Assembly: GCA_937982665.1 (NCBI GenBank) | Contig: CALJLD010000115.1 | Location: 1-22,901 of the forward strand | Length of the DNA: 22,901 nt | Direction: 5' to 3' | Source of the DNA: an uncultured Planctomycetales bacterium | Lineage (GTDB): Bacteria > Planctomycetota > Planctomycetia > Pirellulales > S012-138 | Part shown: in pieces, positions 7,637 through 15,907 of the stretch | Position numbering within the stretch: position 1 is the stretch's first letter | Layout: the number at the start of each line of letters is the position of its first letter | Position numbers and translations under genes: made by a program | Notes under the pieces: generated by a model | What the model was told of the DNA's origin: nothing | The model's input: the letters and a program-made list of their open reading frames with translations, nothing else | Database searches by the model: none

Positions 7637-8227
7637 ATGAGTAATAGCGACCCCGCGAGAGGAGCATCGCAGAAGCCCCGCTGGCGGTTTACGCTGCGCG
7701 AACTGTTCTTCCTTGTCTTGGCGTGCGCCGCGATCAGTCTTCTGGCGACCAGGTTGTTTAAGGATCGCCCGCAGTTTGCGCGAACTAATTTTGTTGTAGA
7801 ACGCGATTTCGGCAGAGAGTGGCTTCAATCAATGAAGGGCGTAGGCGTTCCGGGCAGGATTTCGATGGGCGAGAACTCGGTCGGCGGGTCCACTCCCAAT
7901 AGTGCTCGTCGCGAGGGCAAATATCAATTTGAGACAATAGGCAAACCCTACGACAGCTCCATTCTTCAAAACTACCACGACACCATTCTCTCAGAGCTCG
8001 CTGATAACGAATGTATTGTCTTGACGGACCGGCTTCGTCTGGCTGACGGAGAAGCTCAGGGGTTTACTATTGAATATGCAGCGAAGTCCACACGAGGCTT
8101 TATGCTAATCCGGGTCATATCGCAGCAAGATTCGATGTTTACAGTTGCCTACAGTTACCATGAGTTTCCAGACATACACCCGTCGCGGATTGAGCGAGAT
8201 TCGGGGTACCATGATTCAGTCGACTGA
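7637..8227 (+). CDS. Single-helix membrane protein, first of a tandem paralogous pair
   Basis: This protein has 196 aa, starting at the ATG at 7637 (AGAAG just upstream), 32 bases after the DUF6702-like gene. A short polar N-terminus leads to RFTLRELFFLVLACAAISLL, a single transmembrane helix at about residues 17-36, followed by an extracytoplasmic domain of about 155 residues. The C-terminal half contains LQNYHDTILSELAD and GFTIEYAAKSTRGFM, which align with the next gene's product. No catalytic motif is evident and I do not recognise a named family. Its last 17 bases overlap the next gene's start, so the two are probably translated together. Confidence 0.78.
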   Translation: MSNSDPARGASQKPRWRFTLRELFFLVLACAAISLLATRLFKDRPQFARTNFVVERDFGREWLQSMKGVGVPGRISMGENSVGGSTPNSARREGKYQFETIGKPYDSSILQNYHDTILSELADNECIVLTDRLRLADGEAQGFTIEYAAKSTRGFMLIRVISQQDSMFTVAYSYHEFPDIHPSRIERDSGYHDSVD

Positions 8228-8750
8228 GCAAGAACAGCGTGGTTGGTTGCAGTTGCGAATGACCTGGCGCGAGCTACTCTTCGCCGCTGTTGCATTGGCC
8301 GCCGTGATGATGTGGATTGGTCTCGGCATTGACGAATCGCCACGAACAACCACGTTTATCGCAAGCCATGATGCGGCTGTGGATATTGGTTCGATTATCG
8401 AAACCACACCAATAAACTGCCAGTTAGGTAAACCTGAATTTGAGAAGGGACAGGGGAGCACTAACCGTTGGGCAGTGTGGCAAGTCCCAATTCAATTTGA
8501 GAATCAGACCTATGATGCTCGACTGCTAAATCAATATCGCGGCGTTGTTTCCCAGGCGCTCACCGATCATGGAGTCAAACGCACAGGATCTGGGCAAGCT
8601 ACGAGTAACAATGAGTTATGGGGGTTTTCAATTGGCTACGCCGCGGGAGACATACAGGGCCATTTCAGTGCCAGCGCAGTCGATCAAGGCGATGGCAAGT
8701 TTACGATTATCTGTTTTGCCAGCGAAGAGTTGGACTTGCCCTGGTGGTAA
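8211..8750 (+). CDS. Single-helix membrane protein, second of a tandem paralogous pair
   Basis: This protein has 179 aa from the ATG at 8211, overlapping the end of the preceding gene in another frame. It has the same architecture: a polar N-terminus, RMTWRELLFAAVALAAVMMW as the single helix (about residues 15-36), then an extracytoplasmic domain. LLNQYRGVVSQALTDHG and GFSIGYAAGDIQGHF correspond to the matching segments of its neighbour, so the pair looks like an old tandem duplication. Function is unknown. It ends about 40 bases before the convergent AAA+ ATPase gene. The in-frame upstream start at 8145 would give a longer overlap and adds no conserved sequence. Confidence 0.78.
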   Translation: MIQSTEQEQRGWLQLRMTWRELLFAAVALAAVMMWIGLGIDESPRTTTFIASHDAAVDIGSIIETTPINCQLGKPEFEKGQGSTNRWAVWQVPIQFENQTYDARLLNQYRGVVSQALTDHGVKRTGSGQATSNNELWGFSIGYAAGDIQGHFSASAVDQGDGKFTIICFASEELDLPWW

Positions 8751-8791
8751 ATTCAGATTGAACTCTTGGCATTAGCGGCTGCCGCAACCCA

Positions 8792-10300
8792 TTACCCCAC
8801 CAGTGCGAAGTAGTTCTTCACAGCCGAGTCGATGGCTTCCTTGGTGACTTCCGGCGTTGCTTCCTCAAAGTCGCAGAAGTTCTTCACCTGGTAGAGCAGA
8901 TCGCGCGGATGGCAGAACCGCATCTTGCGGTTGGGTGCGCGGTAGTGGCGGTCAATCAGGTAGTCCACAATCCGCGGAGGGCAGTTGAGCCCTGTTTCGC
9001 TCGCCATGCGTTGAAACAGCTCGCGGAACTGATCTTCGCTGGGATCTTCCACGATGATCTTGTAGGGGATGCGGCGAAGGAACGCCTCGTCCACCAGATC
9101 GCGCGGCTCCAGGTTTGTGGAGAACACAATCAGTTGATCAAAGGGCACCTGGATCTTGCGGCCGGAGGTCAGGTTCAGATAGTCGAAGCGTTTTTCCAGC
9201 GGCACAATCCAGCGGTTGAGCAACTCATCCGGCTGCATCCGCTGGCGGCCAAAGTCGTCAATGACCAGCGTGCCACAATTGCTCTTGAGTTGGAGCGGGG
9301 CCTCGGCAATTCCGGTGGAATCAATGATCTTGATCTCCAGGTTGTCCATGGTGAGTTCACCGCCAACGACAATCGTCGGACGTTCAATCCGCACCCAACG
9401 CGCGTCAATCTGTGCGGGTTCAAATTGAGCGTGGATCGGATCCATCGGCGCCAGATGGTGACTGCTGGGATCAAACAAGCGCACGATTTCTCCCCACATG
9501 CTGATGGCGCGGGGGATCCAGACGTAGCGGCCGAAAGCGCGGGTGATGCGTTCGGCAATGCTGGTCTTACCGTTGCCTGGCGCGCCGGAAAGGAACAGGC
9601 CTCGCCCGGAGTTGGCCGCCTGACCGAGTTGCTTGAGGACGTCCGTCTTGAGCACCAACTCGCCCAGCGCGTTCTTCAAGTCGTCCAAACGCGGCGATTG
9701 TTCCGTGACGGTTTGCGCGGCCACGCCAGCGGCATAGTCCGCCAACGGCACCGGCGCAGCGCCGTAATACGTACTGTGCTTGTTGAAGCGAAGCGCTTTT
9801 TCGCAACCAGCATCAGTTGGCTCGTAGACATAATCCGAGAGCGGACCGGCGGCTTTGAACAAAACCAGCCTGTCCTCTTTCAACTTGTAAAGGAATTCCT
9901 CCAGCAGACCGAAAGGCAGCTTGATTTGATCGGCAATCTCCCGGCCGGTCGCTCTGGCTTTGCTCAACAGGTACTTGAGGATCAAACCTTCCAGTTCGGC
10001 TTCGGACAGTCCGGCCTCTTCCAGCGTTCGCGGCGCCAGCGGGACGCACTCGCCACCAGGAAGCGGCTTGCCGCGGAACATGTCCGGCACGGCGTCCGAG
10101 CCTGGCTCCCACTCGCTGCGAGACCGCTGCGGGATGGTCTCATTGGCGCTCTTCAACATTGCCGCTGAAGGCTGTTGCCGCGCCGTATCCTCGCTGGGCG
10201 TTGGTTCTTTCTCCTGCAAGATCGCCGCAACTTGACTGCGGAGATCATCATTGCCGGAGCTTCCGTTGGCCGTGGGGGTCTCAGTCGAACTTTGGGACAT
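8792..10300 (-). CDS. AAA+ ATPase with N-terminal disordered region and winged-helix-like domain
   Basis: This 502-aa protein begins with about 90 polar, probably disordered residues. A predicted winged-helix-like segment follows (about 95-175, ILKYLLSKARATGREIADQI). The AAA+ core has Walker A GAPGNGKT (239-246), Walker B TLVIDDFG (344-351), a sensor-1-like VFSTN (392-396) and an arginine pair in FLRRIPYK (407-414). The C-terminal lid runs to the end, so the ATPase site looks intact. Comparable proteins are frequent in planctomycetes and are usually annotated only as AAA family ATPase, sometimes near secretion or pilus genes. Here there are no such neighbours. It is transcribed alone, convergent to the membrane-protein pair and divergent from the MFS gene. 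Whether the helical domain binds DNA or a protein is not visible. Confidence 0.88.
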   Translation of the reverse strand: MSQSSTETPTANGSSGNDDLRSQVAAILQEKEPTPSEDTARQQPSAAMLKSANETIPQRSRSEWEPGSDAVPDMFRGKPLPGGECVPLAPRTLEEAGLSEAELEGLILKYLLSKARATGREIADQIKLPFGLLEEFLYKLKEDRLVLFKAAGPLSDYVYEPTDAGCEKALRFNKHSTYYGAAPVPLADYAAGVAAQTVTEQSPRLDDLKNALGELVLKTDVLKQLGQAANSGRGLFLSGAPGNGKTSIAERITRAFGRYVWIPRAISMWGEIVRLFDPSSHHLAPMDPIHAQFEPAQIDARWVRIERPTIVVGGELTMDNLEIKIIDSTGIAEAPLQLKSNCGTLVIDDFGRQRMQPDELLNRWIVPLEKRFDYLNLTSGRKIQVPFDQLIVFSTNLEPRDLVDEAFLRRIPYKIIVEDPSEDQFRELFQRMASETGLNCPPRIVDYLIDRHYRAPNRKMRFCHPRDLLYQVKNFCDFEEATPEVTKEAIDSAVKNYFALVG

Positions 10301-10707
10301 GTCAGGCTTTGCGTTGAATGAAAGTGGCAGACCGCGCCGCCAAGGTGTGGGCGCACGCCTATCACAAACCTACTACACGAATGATCGGTTTGACCGTCGT
10401 TCGCGTCATTGCGAGGTTCCCCACGGCTGCAGGTTGTGCCGGTTAGAACGATGGCAGCCCTACGGGCGAGGGGGCGATTGGCGAAGCCAAAGACAAGCGT
10501 CGGGCTCTCATTGAGAAGGTCGCGAATTTCAGCTGGACCAATTCGCATCAAGCGATTCCGGGTTGCTTCCAGATCGGGCTGAATTCCAAACTCTTGTCGC
10601 CCAAATGATTTACTTCGCGCGGCCAGCGACTATACTCGCTGCCGAACGACAATTCGCCATTTTGCCAACGTTGGGCCCCTTCCCACCTGTTGCCGGGAGT
10701 AGTTTGG
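10301..10707. other. Divergent intergenic region between the ATPase and MFS genes
   Basis: These 407 bases separate two divergent genes. A candidate promoter for the MFS gene lies at 10609-10636. A minus-strand open frame over roughly 10400-10600 reads somewhat protein-like (QPDLEATRNRLMRIG then PAEIRDLLNES). It has no clear start signal, and further along it runs into low-complexity Arg/Ala-rich sequence, so I do not call it a gene. I see no RNA gene or repeat. Confidence 0.5.
10609..10636 (+). promoter_or_regulatory. Candidate sigma-70-type promoter for the MFS/trmL operon
   Basis: TTTACT (10609-10614) and TATACT (10631-10636) are separated by 16 bases. They match the -35 and -10 consensus at four and five of six positions. 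The element lies about 70 bases before the MFS start, a plausible leader length. It is a pattern match only. Confidence 0.4.
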
Positions 10708-12471
10708 ATGAGTCAAGGTTCGCTCCAGCCGGAAATCCATCGCCGCAGGCTGTTTCTGGGGTGTTTTATCTCGCTGATCTCCACAGCGTTTGGCTTTGTT
10801 ATTCGTGCGCAGATTCTGGAAGACTGGCGAACGCAATTCCAGTTGAGCGAATCCGAGATCGGAAATCTGTTGGGTGCCGGGCTGTTTCCATTTGCCATCA
10901 CCATCATCCTGTTCAGCCTGATCGTTGATCGCATCGGCTACGGGAAGACGATGGTCTTTGCGTTTGTTTGTCATGCGGGATCGGCCGTCATCACATTTTG
11001 CGCTCCCATGATGATGACCGTTGATGGCAACGGCGTCATTACAGGCGGTAAAGAAGCCGGCTACGCGATGCTGTACATCGGCACATTTGTGTTGGCATTG
11101 GGTAACGGAACTGTTGAAGCAGTCATCAATCCGGTAGTGGCCACCATTTACGAAAAGAACAAGACTCACTGGCTCAACATCTTGCATGCAGGCTGGCCAG
11201 GCGGATTGGTCCTCGGTGGCGTGCTTGCTCTCTACAGCGAAAACTTCTTGGGCTTCCTTCCTGGTCCCGATGCGGGTTACGCCGCATGGCAATGGAAAGT
11301 TGCCTTGGTGCTGCTGCCCACAATCGCCTATGGCCTGTTGCTGATGGGACAGAAGTTCCCAGTGCAAGAACGTGTTGCCGCTGGCATCAGTTACATGCAG
11401 ATGCTCAAGCAATTTGGCGCGCTGAGCTGTTTCATCGTCAGCTTCCTGCTTGTGCTTGGCTTCGACCAGATCGCCGGTGTGATTTCCGCCGGCGGCCGCT
11501 TCACGCATATCCCTGGATTGAAGGGTCTTGTTGAAACCTTGCAAGGACGAGGCGTCCCGGTTTTCTGGGCGCATTGGATTGTGATGGCCGGCGTAGCCGC
11601 AATCCCGACGTTGATTTTCCTGGTCGCTGTGAGGGCGCTTGGCAAAGCAATGTTTGTCTTCCTGCTATTGGTAATGGTGCTGTTGGCGACCACCGAATTG
11701 GGTGTCGACAGTTGGATCTCCGATATCATGTCGTCCGTGCTTGAGAACCAGGAGGCGGGAGCCTGGGTGCTCATTTACACGTCGGCGATTATGTTTGTAT
11801 TGAGGTTCTTCGCCGGACCGATTGTGCATCGCACATCACCCTTGGGGTTGTTAGCCGTTTGCGCGGGTTTGGCCGCTGCAGGTCTTGTCTGGTTATCCAT
11901 GGTCGGCACCGACCTGACGATGGTCTTCGCCGCGGCCACACTCTACGGCATTGGAAAGACATTCTTCTGGCCAACGACCTTGGGTGTCGTTGCTGAACAA
12001 TATCCAGAGGGCGGCACGCTTCTGCTCAATGCAATCGCCGGAGTGGGAATGATCTCTGTGGGCGTGTTGGGGAACCCGGCAATCGGCATCCTGTTGGATC
12101 ATCGCTACGATGAACGCCTGGCAGCGGCGAACGAAGAACTGCATGCCGAATACATGGTCCAAGACACGGGGATGATCGGCGAGTACCTCAAGTTTAATGG
12201 TGAAAAGTACGGTAATTTGAAACGAGAAATCAACACACTTGATCAGAAGAAGAAGCAAGGAGAACAATTAACGGCCGACGAAGAAACAAACCTTGGCGAA
12301 ATGAAAGAAACCAAGGCCGTTCTCGACAAGGAACGAAACATCGCGAAGCAAAACTCGTTGCTGTGGATTTCGGTCCTGCCGGTGATCATGCTCTTGTGCT
12401 ACCTCCTGCTCATCTTCTACTTCAGGTCCAAGGGCGGATATAAACCCAAAGAAATCGCAACCGAAGCATGA
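10708..12471 (+). CDS. MFS transporter with an extra charged helical domain before the last helix
   Basis: This protein has 587 aa from the ATG at 10708, preceded by GGGAG at a good distance. It has about 14 hydrophobic helices, a motif-A-like DRIGYGK after the second, and Gly-rich helices typical of the major facilitator superfamily. Two helices around residues 235-310 look like an insertion between the usual six-helix halves. Residues about 465-548, between the last two helices, form a hydrophilic, highly charged stretch (NEELHAEYM ... NLKREINTLDQKKKQGEQLT) predicted to be helical or coiled-coil. With cytoplasmic ends this would be extracytoplasmic. Substrate is unknown. The stop overlaps the trmL start (ATGA). 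Confidence 0.88.
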   Translation: MSQGSLQPEIHRRRLFLGCFISLISTAFGFVIRAQILEDWRTQFQLSESEIGNLLGAGLFPFAITIILFSLIVDRIGYGKTMVFAFVCHAGSAVITFCAPMMMTVDGNGVITGGKEAGYAMLYIGTFVLALGNGTVEAVINPVVATIYEKNKTHWLNILHAGWPGGLVLGGVLALYSENFLGFLPGPDAGYAAWQWKVALVLLPTIAYGLLLMGQKFPVQERVAAGISYMQMLKQFGALSCFIVSFLLVLGFDQIAGVISAGGRFTHIPGLKGLVETLQGRGVPVFWAHWIVMAGVAAIPTLIFLVAVRALGKAMFVFLLLVMVLLATTELGVDSWISDIMSSVLENQEAGAWVLIYTSAIMFVLRFFAGPIVHRTSPLGLLAVCAGLAAAGLVWLSMVGTDLTMVFAAATLYGIGKTFFWPTTLGVVAEQYPEGGTLLLNAIAGVGMISVGVLGNPAIGILLDHRYDERLAAANEELHAEYMVQDTGMIGEYLKFNGEKYGNLKREINTLDQKKKQGEQLTADEETNLGEMKETKAVLDKERNIAKQNSLLWISVLPVIMLLCYLLLIFYFRSKGGYKPKEIATEA

Positions 12472-12929
12472 CGCCGTTGAACGTCGTTCTTCACCAGCCG
12501 GAGATTCCGGATAACACCGGCAGCGTTGGTCGCACATGCGTGGCGACCGGCGCGAAGTTGTGGCTGGTTCGGCCGCTGGGCTTTCAGATTGACCACGCGC
12601 GGATTCGCCGCGCTGGTATGGATTATTGGGAGCATCTCAATTGGGAGGCGGTCGACGATTGGCCAGCATTGACCGCCCAGCTGGATGTCGGGCGAATGTG
12701 GTTCTTCAGCAAGACCGCAACGCGCGAATATACTGAAGGCCAATTCCAGCCCGGCGACACGCTCGTCTTCGGCTGCGAATCGCAAGGCTTGCCGCGGACA
12801 TTGCTAGAAGAGCATTCCGCCAGGGCGTTGCGAATTCCCATTCAGCCGGAGGCGCGGAGTGTGAATCTCTCCGTCGCCGTCGCGGTGGCCGTGTTTGAAG
12901 CCAAAAGGCAAGGCGCGCTGCAGCAGTAG
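12468..12929 (+). CDS. trmL: tRNA (cytidine/uridine(34)-2'-O)-methyltransferase TrmL
   Basis: This 153-aa SPOUT methyltransferase methylates the 2'-O of the wobble nucleotide in certain leucine tRNAs, using S-adenosylmethionine. N-terminal VVLHQPEIPDNTGSVGRTC is the diagnostic TrmL motif, with the conserved Asn and Arg. LVFGCESQGLP and IPIQPEARSVNLSVAVAVAV supply the other two SpoU/TrmH motifs of the knotted cofactor site. Length is normal for TrmL, which lacks an N-terminal extension. The start overlaps the MFS stop by four bases, so it is translationally coupled to a functionally unrelated gene. It converges on the LPS operon with a 39-base gap. Confidence 0.93.
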   Translation: MTPLNVVLHQPEIPDNTGSVGRTCVATGAKLWLVRPLGFQIDHARIRRAGMDYWEHLNWEAVDDWPALTAQLDVGRMWFFSKTATREYTEGQFQPGDTLVFGCESQGLPRTLLEEHSARALRIPIQPEARSVNLSVAVAVAVFEAKRQGALQQ

Positions 12930-12968
12930 TGTGCCGGCGGTGGTTGCGCGGGAACGAGAATTTCCGAG

Positions 12969-14120
12969 CTAAGCCGCCCGGCGAAGTCCCACTTGCTCCT
13001 CGTAGACGTCCTCAATCTCGTTGACGTTGTGCTCCAGCGTATGCCCCAACGCCAACTGGCGAGCATTGTCGCTCATTTGCTTGCGGTCGGTGGCATCGCC
13101 CAGCCGCAGCACGTGTCGCACAATCGACTCGATGTCGTCAGGCTGTTGCAAGACAAAGCCTTCGCGGCCTTCGTGAATGAGTTCGCTCGCTCCGTTGAAT
13201 TGCGACGTGATCACCGGAAGCCCACATGCCAAGGCTTCAAGCACCACCAGGCTGCAAGGGTCGTACCACGTTGGGTGCAAATAGACATCGGCCATGCCGT
13301 AATACGGCAGCGCATTTTGGACTGGCCCGGCAAATGTGACCGCGTCCGCCGCACCAAGACTAGCGGCCAGCTTGTGATATTTTCCCGGTGACTTCTTACC
13401 GCCAACGATGACCAGCTGAGCCGGCAAGTCCAGTTTGCGCAGCCGGGCCGTGGCGGCGATGGCGGCCGGCACGCCTTTGAGTTCAAAGTTGTGGGCGACC
13501 AACAGTAAAACCAACTTGTCTGTCAGTTGCAGCTTCTCTCGCAGCGCCGCCCTGCCGTGTTGAGCTTCATGCGGAGAGAATCTCTCCGTATCAACGCCGT
13601 TGTAGATCAAGCGAATGTCTTCAGCCGGCACGTCATGCAATTGTTGGAAGTGGGCCGCCACCATTTGGGAAAGTGCAATCAACACGCGGCCATCTTTTGC
13701 ATATTGGCGGCGATCCAAACGTGCAAACTCATGGTGTCGCGGCGAGAAGCGATTGAACAGTCGCTTGCAAGTTGCCTGCCAGGCTGGCAGCCGCATCAAG
13801 TTGTGCAGGTTGGCCGCAGCCCTGGAACCGCCATGCGGCTGAAAAACATCGCAACGGCAGCCAACGCCCATATCGTGAACAACGTCCAGATGGAACGACG
13901 AGATCACATCGTCGAACATCTCGGCCAAGGCAACGCGTGACCGCGCCGCAGGTACGGGATGAACGGTCACTCTTGAGCGCGCGGCGCGATTATCAAACCG
14001 CGTGGCCAGCACATGCACTTCGTGACCGCGGCGAGCAAGATTCTCGGCAAATTGAGAAGTCCACGCTTCCGCGCCTCCGCGGGAAGGATCGAACTCGGTA
14101 ATCGTGATTCCGATTCTCAT
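12969..14120 (-). CDS. Family 4 glycosyltransferase, WaaG-like LPS core enzyme
   Basis: This protein has 383 aa from the ATG at 14120, chosen because MRIGITITEFDPSRGGAEAW is the usual GT4 opening; the longer frame to 14306 lies inside the upstream gene. The fold is GT-B, with the acceptor-binding half first and the nucleotide-sugar half from about residue 185 (LIYNGVDTERF, then VLLLVAHNFELKGV). The donor-site motif is YDPCSLVVLEALACGLPV, a D-x7-E variant of the usual E-x7-E. It probably transfers a hexose to the LPS core on the cytoplasmic face. It overlaps the kinase gene upstream by four bases (ATGA) and is the last gene of the LPS operon. The exact sugar is not determinable. Confidence 0.88.
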   Translation of the reverse strand: MRIGITITEFDPSRGGAEAWTSQFAENLARRGHEVHVLATRFDNRAARSRVTVHPVPAARSRVALAEMFDDVISSFHLDVVHDMGVGCRCDVFQPHGGSRAAANLHNLMRLPAWQATCKRLFNRFSPRHHEFARLDRRQYAKDGRVLIALSQMVAAHFQQLHDVPAEDIRLIYNGVDTERFSPHEAQHGRAALREKLQLTDKLVLLLVAHNFELKGVPAAIAATARLRKLDLPAQLVIVGGKKSPGKYHKLAASLGAADAVTFAGPVQNALPYYGMADVYLHPTWYDPCSLVVLEALACGLPVITSQFNGASELIHEGREGFVLQQPDDIESIVRHVLRLGDATDRKQMSDNARQLALGHTLEHNVNEIEDVYEEQVGLRRAA

Positions 14121-15880
14121 GCCGGAACTCCCAAGTTGCGCTCCATCATCCGCTGCTTGGCCAGCACCAGGCGGATGAAGCGCTTGTCGCGCGTGCTCAG
14201 TTTCTTCACGCCCAGGTATCGCTTGATGAAGGCCATCTTGCGGCCGCAAGAAATACGATCGCGCGGGGCGGAATAAGCCAATTGCGCCAGGTCTTTGACC
14301 AACCATCGCAGGCGAAAATGCCGACGATGTTCAACGCGCTGCAGGTCAATCAAGTTGACTTTGTATTTGCCGTCAGGCTTTTCGCGAATGAAGAAGTGAC
14401 AACAATAAAGATCGCGATGGTTGTAGCCCAAGCGGTGAAACTTGGCCGCCACGTCAGCCACCTCGCGCAGCAGCGTGGCCAGCTTCTCATCCCGAGGGCA
14501 GTCGCCAGCGGGATCCCGCGGCGGAAAGCGGTCTTTCAAGAAAGGATCGAGCTGTTGGAAGCCCTGCAATTCTTCCGTAAGCACGAAAGACTCCAACCGC
14601 CCGTCCGAGTGCAGCCGTTCGCCATACGCAATGAGCTGCATTGCGGCAATTCCGCTGCGCAGCAGCCGCGCCACGTTTTGCGCTTCAACGCGTCCGGCCG
14701 TATCGCCGGGACCGGCCCCCACTTTCGCTCGCAGCCAAGTCCGCATGGTCTTGATGTGATGCTTCTTCAGGTACGCGCCGCGCGGTTCTTTGTGCGGACC
14801 GTGCAACTCCAGCCGCCAGTTCTCGCGGTCAGGAAGCGCACGCAGCATCTTGCCGTGCGTTGTGGACATCATCCGGCTGAAGCGGTCCAAGCCTTGCTCT
14901 TCCAGGCGTTGCCGATAGTTCTTATCGATCCACATCGCGCCTGTCTCGACCGACTCCATTGGCCGTACCGCCTGATGTTCGACTGTGTCGCTTTCGCGAA
15001 TCTCCCACACCTTGCGATACGTCAGCAGCCGGTCCTCATGCTGGGCAACCGCGGCCAGGAGTTGCATGCCGCGATGTTCCAGGCCTGCCGCTTCCAGATA
15101 GGTATCCAGGATTGCTTCCCGGTCCTGGCGAAAGACCACGCGGCGAGACATTGTGGCCAACAGCGCGGCCACGTCCATGGCCCGCTTCTCCAGCGTCAAG
15201 CTTTCCGATAACGAACTGCGACGGAAGCCGAGGAAGGCAATCGGCCGCGCATTGTTTGGATGCGTGTTATTTGATGGCGCGATCCGCGATTCGGTTTCAT
15301 CAGCGTCTTGCGTACGCTCAACACTGACTTGCGAATTCTCATCCAGCACAAACAAATGGCTGGCGAACAAGTGCGGCTGATGAACATCGCAGGCATGCAC
15401 GCGGGCCAGCTCTCGTCCGAGCCGCGTGAAGAACTCCGCCCGCTCCGCCTGGCCTGCGTCGCGCAACTCGCCGGCCAGATACTTGCACAACGGCTGCGAA
15501 GCCGGAAGCGGCTCCAGCATCAAACTCCCGCGCGGCGTCGGTCCCAAATGTTGCAGGCAGACAACCGGCTTAGGGCAAAGCACGCCGCCGGCGGACAACC
15601 GGCAAAGCACTTCAAACTCCACACGCGGTGGCGTTGACAAGCCTCGACCATGCATGGCATTGCGGATCACATGCTTCCACTGCACGCGACGTTCACGCTT
15701 GATATAGAAAGGACGGCGCGCGTCGCCATCGGCCAGTTCAATGCGAATCGTGTCGCGCTTCCGGTGCCCTGGCCGCATCGCGCCGGCATCGGCCCAATCC
15801 AAGACCACGCCCAGATCGTCCAACCGCTGAGCGGTCACGAGGGCGTGATAGTCAGGATGAACCCAGCGATAGTCAAACAT
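14117..15880 (-). CDS. Tandem WaaP/InaA-like LPS core kinase with a degenerate first kinase half
   Basis: This 587-aa protein contains two lipopolysaccharide kinase-like domains. The second (about 350-575) is canonical: a lysine-bearing AYLKKH strand, catalytic loop YNHRDLYCCHFF (486-497) and metal-binding VNLIDLQR (508-515). It should phosphorylate a core sugar. The first (about 40-290) has the same layout, with FYIKRER near residue 60. Its catalytic loop aligns as HQPHLFASHLF (167-177), replacing the HRD aspartate with His, and IAFLGFRR (214-221) replaces the DLQ aspartate with Gly. It therefore looks like a pseudokinase fused to an active kinase. The gene lies 27 bases after the heptosyltransferase and overlaps the GT4 gene. 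No clear Shine-Dalgarno is visible. Confidence 0.88.
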   Translation of the reverse strand: MFDYRWVHPDYHALVTAQRLDDLGVVLDWADAGAMRPGHRKRDTIRIELADGDARRPFYIKRERRVQWKHVIRNAMHGRGLSTPPRVEFEVLCRLSAGGVLCPKPVVCLQHLGPTPRGSLMLEPLPASQPLCKYLAGELRDAGQAERAEFFTRLGRELARVHACDVHQPHLFASHLFVLDENSQVSVERTQDADETESRIAPSNNTHPNNARPIAFLGFRRSSLSESLTLEKRAMDVAALLATMSRRVVFRQDREAILDTYLEAAGLEHRGMQLLAAVAQHEDRLLTYRKVWEIRESDTVEHQAVRPMESVETGAMWIDKNYRQRLEEQGLDRFSRMMSTTHGKMLRALPDRENWRLELHGPHKEPRGAYLKKHHIKTMRTWLRAKVGAGPGDTAGRVEAQNVARLLRSGIAAMQLIAYGERLHSDGRLESFVLTEELQGFQQLDPFLKDRFPPRDPAGDCPRDEKLATLLREVADVAAKFHRLGYNHRDLYCCHFFIREKPDGKYKVNLIDLQRVEHRRHFRLRWLVKDLAQLAYSAPRDRISCGRKMAFIKRYLGVKKLSTRDKRFIRLVLAKQRMMERNLGVPA

Positions 15881-15907
15881 GAAACCGACGAGATTCGCAA
15901 AGCTCGC

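Noticed and set aside
8909..10168. A 419-codon open frame on the plus strand
   Set aside because: It is exactly antisense to the AAA+ ATPase, whose motifs are unambiguous. The long open frame follows from codon bias on the opposite strand.
10400..10600. Protein-like minus-strand frame upstream of the ATPase
   Set aside because: The segment PAEIRDLLNES looks plausible, but there is no start signal and the frame degenerates within about 30 codons. It may be chance or a gene remnant.
14282..15211. A 309-codon plus-strand open frame
   Set aside because: It lies antisense inside the double kinase gene, which has clear kinase motifs.
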